This document shows positions 10,951 through 20,294 of a stretch of DNA of 64,000 nucleotides, piece after piece. Source of the stretch: Brachynemurus nebulosus (taxonomy: Eukaryota > Arthropoda > Insecta > Neuroptera > Myrmeleontidae); contig JAPWDM010000011.1 of assembly GCA_035578155.1 (NCBI GenBank), positions 21,180,375-21,244,374 on the forward strand, in the 5' to 3' direction. The position numbers were made by a program, and so were the translations under genes. How positions within the stretch are numbered: the first letter of the stretch is position 1; every line of letters begins with the position of its first letter. The notes below the pieces were generated by a model. The model was not told the DNA's origin. It saw only the letters and a list, made by a program, of their open reading frames with translations, and ran no database searches.

Positions 10951-13900
10951 ATGGCCCTTTTACGTTGTTCAAATACCGATATTATTATTGTACAAATTTT
11001 AAATTTCCTGATAAATAACCTTATATTTTAGAAAACGTATTCATTTTTTATTTATTTTTTTATTTTTAAATGTATACAGAGACAAAGTTGTAGATATTTT
11101 TAGTAATAGAAATATTGAAGCGACCAATTTGTACGATAAAATATGTATTATTTATTTATCTTTCATAATACAGTGTATGAATAATTTGAGACTTAACTTA
11201 TCGTGTTCGCACGCAGAAACGCACTACGCATGTGCATAACTAAACCACGCAAACACAATGAGTGTCTTCGTTGCCCTCATCACTTACTTCTAAATGATGT
11301 AGGCACATGCGTACACTAATTAAAAACTGTGCGGGAATTGACATTGCTAATTCCCACCAATTCTCGCGCAGTTTCTAATTAGTGTGCGCATGTGCCTACA
11401 ACATTTAGAAGATGAGTAGTAGATGAAGAGATTACGCGCGTACTTCTGATGGCGAAATTAGAAGTTGTTTGAGATAGTACATGTACTTATACATCTAATT
11501 GGCGATAGAAATACGTGTTATACAAATTAGATGTAAACGTGTATCTTTGACCTGATACAGCTTATAATTTCTCCACCAGGGACACGAGTGAGAATCTTTG
11601 CGTCGTCAGTAATCCCACTGACGAAAGAATCGGTGTGGAGCATTTATATATTCGTGCATGTCTACTATAAATTTTATTCGCGCATGTCCAAGTATCTCGT
11701 TATTATTGTATAAACTCAACTTTTTTTTTCCTTAAATATATAGTTTTTGCAAGTTATTGTAAACGTTAACAGTAATATTATTTTAATAATTAAAGCAAGT
11801 ACATACGTAAACTTAAATAAAATATTTCAATTTTTCAACGTAAATTATCATAGACAGTGTATACTGTAACTTGTTACGGTAACTTGTAAAAATTTTCTAC
11901 TTAGCTAAAACAGTGCGTCTCCACTAGACATATATCATGTTAAGACTTATGTCGTGACATAAAAATGCCTTGTGGAGACGCTAAATGTTATATTTTATGT
12001 CATGACATGCATGTCTGGACGATGTCCCTGCCACTTGTTTTCAAGGACGGACCTTTCAGTGTCACAGTTTGCTACGTGGCGCTGATGGTAGAGGAGTATA
12101 CTAAATAGAGTGAACAACATGTGAGCATTTTTCATCAAATAGATGTCAAAATTAATTATCATATGATTGAGTACAAAAGTATCGTCACCAAGTTATGTGT
12201 TAACGAAGAATTAAAATTTTTTAATTTAAAATCTTTCTAGGTTGAATTAAAGTATTTTTTTAAATATTTAATTTGTCAGGGACATGCCCTTGACATAATC
12301 GCCGTGTTCGTTGCTGAGTTTTTCTGCTCAAAGTGAGCTGTTAGCGCATACGCAATAACATTTTTATGAAGTACGAAATACTTGTGCTCATAATATTAAA
12401 TATTTTGGAGCATGCGTATTCCATAAAAAAAGTTCTTGTGCATGTGCCAACAGCTCACTTTGAGCAGAAAAACTCAGCAACGAACACGGCCATTATGTTA
12501 TAACATCACATCTGACATATTTTCAGCCATAAATTTGACGTTTAAGGATTTCAAGATGGCGAATCGATGAATTAACCCAACACTTGGGAGATTTTTGTTC
12601 TTAATTCTGTTTGTTTCCTTCTTTTTCTAAATTTTCTAGTTGTTGTAAATATAGAATTAATGTTACAGCTTGAAAAATATTTCTTCACAAATAATAGGAT
12701 TTACTGCTTTTAGAAATTAAATATGTCAAGGCATAAGAAGTTGCCACTATTGATTACATGTTAAGACATTAATTATGTTGTCATATGTCTTGACATCAAT
12801 TATGTTTAGTGGAGACCCCGTGTAAGGTAGGTGCTTTATCAAAATAAAAGCTTTGTTCCTTTTTCACGAATTTTTAGTTCAAATCAGTAAAAATCATGCG
12901 CAGTTGGAAAAGTTGAAAATAATGCGTTCCTGTTAAAAAAATATATTACTTGTACTGATAGTTCAATGTTCCTTTTACTATGAATTTGAATTTGAACTGA
13001 GTTCAAAACAGTTCAATCAGTCCGGGATTTTTGTCAAGAATTTGAACTAGAATTTCAGTTTGTGTACAGTTTTGAAAAAATTATCAAAAAAAAGTTAATG
13101 AAGAATAATATCTACGATATCTACTCATTATCTACCATATTTACGATATCTACAGTTAGCGTCGTTAGCGTGGTAACGTTGTCATACGAGTGCAAAGTTA
13201 TTCAAATTTATTTTTTTATAAATAATAATTAAAATATTTTTGTTGATTATAAATTGTAAATAATTGACGCTAACTGACGCGACTGACACTGATGCTACTT
13301 GAATATATATTATATCTATAACTCTGTTTCTCATCGAGATTTTTGTTGCTTTTCTCTATGATGGTAGTGTCACACTCTATGCTCTCTATAGAGTATTTTT
13401 AGAATTTATTGCGTTCCTTTTTAAAAATTCGGAATTATTAGTTCAAGTAATAATTCAGTTCGATCATGCGTATTTGACAAATTCATTATTATTTGAACCG
13501 TTCATCATTTTGGAAAAGGAACAAAGCAAAAATGAACGGTTTCGTTATGCATGAAACATTTAAGGCCTTACGGCAGCTAGATGCGAAAAACTGTGAATTT
13601 TAATTCGGTCGATTACGTAAGAAAACGCACGAACGATCCAAAAAGCTATGATGCGGTAAATCCTTATATATATATAAGCGCTTCATTCGTTCATTTTCGT
13701 GTATGCAATAAATCTTGAACTTTCTTGTTTATGTACAAGTTGGTTGCAGTTTACGTTATTGAAATGAGCTTTAAGTCAAAATTTTGTGTGTTTACTCCTG
13801 ATATTTGTAAGGTAATTGTTAGTGTGTAAGAATTTAAAAGTGTGTATATATTTTTTGAAAAAATTTTTATACTGTATATTTACATTTTTTTTTTAATTTT

Positions 13901-16900
13901 ATGACCAGTGAGTACCTGTTTATACGAATTTTGTAATGTTAGTGGTAGCAATATTATTTTATTTTATTTTTATTTTTTATTTTTTTTCTTTTGATAGTTT
14001 TCTTATATGAAATACCCAAATACTGTTAAGATTTAAATTGTACATAATGGTTTATAATGGTTTTTATTTCTATTTTTGTAGAATAGATCAATTAGTGCCT
14101 AAGATATTGAAAAAAAGCTCAATTAAGAGAAGGGAAAATTTCTTATAATTTCATATATGAATTTTATTTTTATTAGAAATAAACATTACGTAAATATTTG
14201 ATATTAGAATTGGTTTAGAGTAGCTAAAACTTTTTAACGTATGATAATTGTAGATAATTAATAAAATTGTTTATTTTGTGATGAGTAATTTGTTTTGATT
14301 TTAACAATAACTATTTATCACTAGTGGGTCCTTCCAAATCGGTGCCTTTAACCTCCTGAACTATTTGATATACTCTTAAACAGATTTTATTATTATAAAA
14401 ACTGCCTTTCTTTATACCTTGAAAATAATTCAATTAAATAGTCTAGAAAAAATAAGATTTGAAGCCAAAAACTGCAATAGAAGTAAACTTTTCATCAATC
14501 TGTTAAAAAAAGTGTCCTGAATAAAGCGTCGATTCCAGTAACACGTTCTTTAATACCGATATTTCTCTCCGTATTGATATTTCTTAGCATTTTCGGTATG
14601 GAAAATATTTATAGTGTTTTCAGAACTACCTTTAGAATTACGTAAATTATCTTCGTTCATTCTTTTCGAAAATGCTATTCGAACTTAAAGTATTATTCGA
14701 GGTTATAAAAAAAAAAAAATACTCTGCCAATTGGGTGTGGCACACAGCTCCCTCGTACTCGTAAAAGACTTTAAAACAGTATTTTACCAAATATATATAT
14801 ACCGTGAAATTATTTTCGCCTTAAAGTTCATAAAAAATTGTTGTAACTTAAAATACTTTAAGGCTAAATTATAAAATAATAGCAAAAATATTTTAGAAAG
14901 TAACCCCCAATATACTTTAAAACTTTGAGCGAAGTGGGACTAGCAGTAAATAAAGTATTGACATTTAATAGGATTTCATGGTAGCGCCTTGGATACTATT
15001 ACTCCGAATGCAATGAAATTTGTAGGGGACCGTCTAGGAACCAGATCGAATAATTTCTGACAATTTCATAAAAAGAATTGAATAGTTCAGAAGTTATGCC
15101 ACTTGGTGCAATTTAGTATATTAATGGAATGACATGGTAGCGGCGTAGCTACCGTTACACCGATTTCGATTAAGGAACCATTCCATCTAGGAACTAAACT
15201 GCATAATTTCTGAAAATTTTATTAAAAACAATCGAATAGTTCGAAAAAAATTTTATTTTTCAAAAGTGATCACGATGCTTCCGCTACTTTAGTAGTCTCG
15301 GAAGCAATAAAGGCGTTTTTTTAGGATTTCATAGTGATAACCACGAAATCTTCATGGAAGCCATGTCCGTGGTCGCATTAGGTAGTCTACTCGCACTTAA
15401 CCACTTTTTAATAGTCAGTGTCTTTTTTAATTAGATTGCAGCCTTTAGTTTTTTGTTAATTATAATGTAATTTTATTAAATTAAATTAAAAGTCTTTTTT
15501 TGGTGTTTAACCTTGAATAGCCCATTAATCGGTTTTTATTAATATTACTAACCTTTACCAAACGTTTTTCTTTTTTCTTTATCTCTTAGAGTAATTTTTA
15601 AGATTATTTTGCACTAAGGTACCGTTGATTCATCAGTTAAAAGCGTGAAAGTAGTCCCTCAAGCGTTAAATGTAACAAAAGGATTCGAAGTACCGTCACA
15701 GGAGAAAGATTCATTACGTCCAGTTACTTCCACATCACGGTCACAATCACCATCATCCGGAAGAGCAACTCCTTTTGAAGATCGAGTCACACCTGATATT
15801 CAGAAATCAAAAGAATCGAAGGTTGATCCAATAGAACTGTACAAGAAGGAGCGTCAAAACGAAAAAGACCATCTATATATGGTTATAATTGGCCACGTTG
15901 ATGCGGGAAAATCAACGTTAATGGGTCATTTATTATGCTCTCTAGGGCAAGTAAATCAACGTACTATGCACAAATACGAAACGGAAAGTCGTAAATTGGG
16001 GAAACAAAGTTTTATGTATGCGTGGGTACTTGATGAAACTGGAGAAGAACGTGAGAGGGGCATCACCATGGATATTGGAAGGTCACAGTTTGAAACGAAA
16101 ACGAAAAAGATTACCTTATTAGACGCTCCAGGCCACAAGGATTTTATACCCAATATGATATCAGGTGCTGGACAAGCTGATGTTGCTTTATTGGTGGTTG
16201 ACGCAACAAGGGGAGAATTTGAGACTGGTTTTGATTTGGGAGGACAAACTAGAGAACATGCGTTGTTAGTCCGATCTCTAGGAGTTAGTCAATTGGCTGT
16301 GGTTGTTAATAAAATGGACAACGTTGGATGGTTGCAAAGTCGATTTGATGAAATTAAGACAAGCTTAGGACAATTTCTACGACAGGCTGGATTTCGAGAT
16401 AAAGACGTTACATATATACCGTGTAGCGGTTTGACGGGACAAAATTTGGTGGAACCGCCGACTGAGAACGCACTTTTACAATGGTATCAAGGACCATGTT
16501 TACTTGAAGTTATTGGTATGTTAAAATTTTATATTGAATGTCGAAAGCTTTGTGTGGTTTCGTAAATAATTTTGTTTTAATTTCAGATAAATTTAGCATA
16601 CCTGAACGTGCAATATCGAAACCGTTTAGATTTTCTGTTCACGATGTGTATAAGGTATTTATAGTACATGCTAATTCAAGTCTTTAAAAAATTTTAATCA
16701 GAACTTTAAATTAGAAGTTTTTCAAGCTTAAAGAAAAATAAATTGTGGTATTTGCTTTACCCATATAAACCCACGATTGAAGTGAAACTTTTGTAGCAAA
16801 TTATGTCACGTCCTCTGGTAACAAGCTTCACACTCAGGATCAAAAGTCACTCATTAATCCCTTGGCGCATAATATGCTATCATGGGTATTTAACCGAATT

Positions 16901-19900
16901 ATTAAATATACTTTGATTTCTTATGGATTATGGTTCTAATCTGATAGCATTTAGTCTTAAATTCGGTTTGGAAATAATTTATTGTTATTTAATTTACGCA
17001 TTTTTGTTATTGACTTCGCGGCGAATTTGCAGTCTACGTTGTCATACGATATTTTTCTTTTTTACCGGCAAAAACGAATCAAACTTGCTGGAAATTTTCA
17101 GTTGTGAAAAGTTAAAGCCAGCAAGCGTATTTTTATTTTCAAAAACTCAAATTTATTAATATTTTACACATTTTTTAATAGTGACAACTTTATGATATGG
17201 CACATTTTTTAAAGCAACTTATTGTATTATTTATTTACAGAACATGATAAAAATAGCAGAACAATGCGAAACACGAGTGAGTGAGGGACTTAAATGGTTA
17301 ACTGACGGAGAGCAAAGGGCAAAAATACCAATAATTGCGTTAATTGTTATATCAAAAATGTCAGTAACATTGAAAGTGTGATAATTAATAATAAAATACA
17401 ATTATTTTTAACAAAAATATGTGTGACGGGTTTAACTCTTTAAATACAATAATTTTCAGCCACATTTGTTTCAACAGGGTGGCCACTTTCTGGAAAATCT
17501 GGAAAACCTGGAAAAATCAGGAAATTTAGGTAGTCAGGGAAAAGTCAGGGAAATATCAGGGAAATTTCGTTGAATTCAGGGAATTTTTTCATCTTTGATA
17601 TTCGAATTATTTTTAAGACAGGAATTATAAGTATCTTTTTTAAAATAATTCTATTTTTTTAACAACCAATGCAATAGTAAAAAAAACAGAGTGTAACAAT
17701 TGAAATTCAAATATTTAACCGTTATCGAATTTCAACAAATAAATTTCAGTTTTAGCCTAGCAATACATTGTTAAAAATATGCCTATATTATATTTTTGTT
17801 CTTTTTTAGAAAATTTAAAATAGGTGTTATGTCGATTATCTTTATCTCTTTTATATACGAAAATACACAAAGTAAAGAGAGACAAAAATTTGATACGTCT
17901 ACAATCACTTATGTTGATAACATAGGCAAAAATTCAAGTTAACTTGAGGTTTAGCATTTTTAATAAGAAAATTACTCCTTCAAATGCACGACAGCGATAC
18001 TATTTTATTTTTATTCGGTTATCAGATGTGATTAAATACAAATCAATTAAATATAAATAATTTGTTTTCTATAAGCTCAATTTGAGAATCTATTATAGGT
18101 AAGTACAATAACTTTCGATTGATTGGATGCAGGCCCGTAACTAGGCTGGGGCAGCCGGGGCATTGCCCCAGGGCCTCCAGCTAAAGTGGGCCTCGAAGAG
18201 AATCAAGAAATTCCAAATTTCTTGGAAAATTTTAGGGGCGGTATTTCTGTAAAATTAGGACAGCAAACGACTGGAAAGCAAAAAAAGTCCGCTTTTTGGG
18301 CGGACTTATTTGTTTTTGCCCGGGGCGGCGTAGGGGCCCCGAATGTACTTTCTGCTGCGGGGCCCCTGAAGACCTAGGTACGGCCCTGATTGGATGGATA
18401 TATTAAGGATCTGTTTTTAGTAAATATCAGTTTCTTGACCTATCATCTTTTTGTCAGATTCTACTTTTATAATATTATCTGTGGTCAACAAGATAATTTT
18501 ATATAAGGTGGACTAAAGGGACGGTGGTCCGTTCAGGCTCCGGCGTAATATAATTTAGGCATTCTGTAAATGTTGTTTTTTTTTTGCTCGTCAATATATT
18601 TACACGGTATAAAGCAAAACAGTCTTTTTTTTTTTTTTTAAATTCCTTACGTAAGTATAGTCAGGGAAAAACTAAAATACTGTCTGGAAAACCTGGAAAA
18701 TTCAGGGAAATTTGATCTTGCGAAAAAGTGGCCACCCTGTTCAAACATTGAAATTATTGAATGACAACGTAGATTGCATTTTAGCCGACTTCGACACTTG
18801 TTATAACCGCAACTCGTTCAAGTCCTATCCATAAAATATACTTATGTTACTTCAAATCGATTAGGAGATTGCCATAGAAGTTTTGATTTCGGTCGTGTGG
18901 ACTTAAGCATATAAATTTTTTTTTCAATTTCGAAAACCCCAAATCATACTTCTAAAAATGAAGCAATAAAAAGTTTAAAATAAACATTACGGACAAATTA
19001 AAGAAGTTAAACAAAATAAAATATATGTTACAAAGCAAATTGGTTAACAAAATTGAAAATATTGAAATATTCTAAATAATTTGAAGTAATATGATGTTAG
19101 CAATAATGAGGACAAATTAAATAATTTGAACAGTGGTTTTATCTGGACGAGCAAAACGTTTTGTTCGGCGGGATAGCCCCAGTATAAAATATTAAATCGT
19201 ATAATAACCTGGTCAGTCAATCATTAGTGTTTCCACTTTGAATTTTGTTTCAAAATTTTTTTTGACTATGTCGCTATAGAAATTTCGCTTCAAAAATTAG
19301 AAGCTCTTTATAGAGTGGGTAACCGAGACATAAAACCATGTCTGATAGGGTACCTAAACCGAATTCAGTGAGATTATAAAATATAATGTGTTCTCAGTGG
19401 GTAAAACAGTCTGTCTAATCTTACCTAGGGTTTCGGGAGACCTGTGCAGTGGCGTGCATTTTCATAGTATTAGTTACTTAGATCTTTTCTTAACGAATAT
19501 ACAAGTCTACCATGTCGAAAAATTATCAAGTGTGTAAACTCTTTCTTTTTATTCGGCTCGAAGAGTTTTAATCCAGATATTACTAATGACTAATCCTTAC
19601 ATTAGTTGAGAGATCATGAAGGAGACTATGCACAGGTGTTCTGGACCCCTAGATCAAGTTAAGGTGGAACAGACATCTAATAATCTCACTTATTTCCATA
19701 TCATGACCTTTCCGACTTTTTTGCGTTTTTGCTGACCATTGTAACTAAAGTTTAAAAAGTTATTTAGATTTGTTTTAAATTTGATGGTTCATCAGGGTAC
19801 AGGAACAGGAATTTGTTGTTCTGGACGTGTAGAAACTGGAGTCTTGAGCGTTGGTGATAAAATTTTGGTGTGTCCAATACGAGAAACTGCTACTGTTCGT

Positions 19901-20206
19901 AACATCACAACACTTGACGATTCTGCTATACAAACAACATTTGCCGGTGATCAAGTATCCATTACAATAACCGGTATTGATATTCAGAATGTTGCAGTTG
20001 GCTGTATAATTTGTACTCCGTCATCACCGGTACCGGTCGTTCAAAAATTCGAAGCACGAATTGTAGTTTTTAATGTAAAAACTCCATTGACTCGCGGCTA
20101 TCAAGTAATTATTATTTTAATAAAAGTAGTCTTCATAGTCTTTGTTAGAATTTTTCAAGTTCTTAAAATGTCATCTATGTTATTATTTAACAATTAGTTG
20201 TGAGCA

Positions 20207-20294
<88 letters not shown>

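Larger units (their letters stand above)
11917..12816. mobile_element. MITE with TIR GTCTCCACT, holding two nested elements
   Basis: GTCTCCACTAGACATA at 11917 and TATGTTTAGTGGAGAC at 12801-12816 are inverted copies. A CATGTTAAGAC block is also repeated near each end. I could not find a clean target duplication. Nested inside are a shortened CATGTCCC hAT copy (12021-12286) and an inverted-repeat element (12293-12498). Confidence 0.6.

Noticed and set aside
13764..13811. ATG followed by 16 codons and a GTAATT donor, downstream of a TATA-like run
   Set aside because: It ends in phase 0, while the next HBS1 exon needs one carried base. No other partner exon was found, so an internal HBS1 promoter is not supported.
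17242..17382. Apparent exon after a good acceptor (TTTATTTACAG|AACATG), about 45 codons
   Set aside because: HBS1 exon 5 already joins exon 6 without a gap in the conserved alignment. The segment has no recognisable homology and ends in a stop, so it would be a poison exon at most.
18186..18377. 63-codon frame in GC-rich DNA
   Set aside because: It lies wholly inside a 259-bp hAT MITE with exact target duplications, so it is not a gene.
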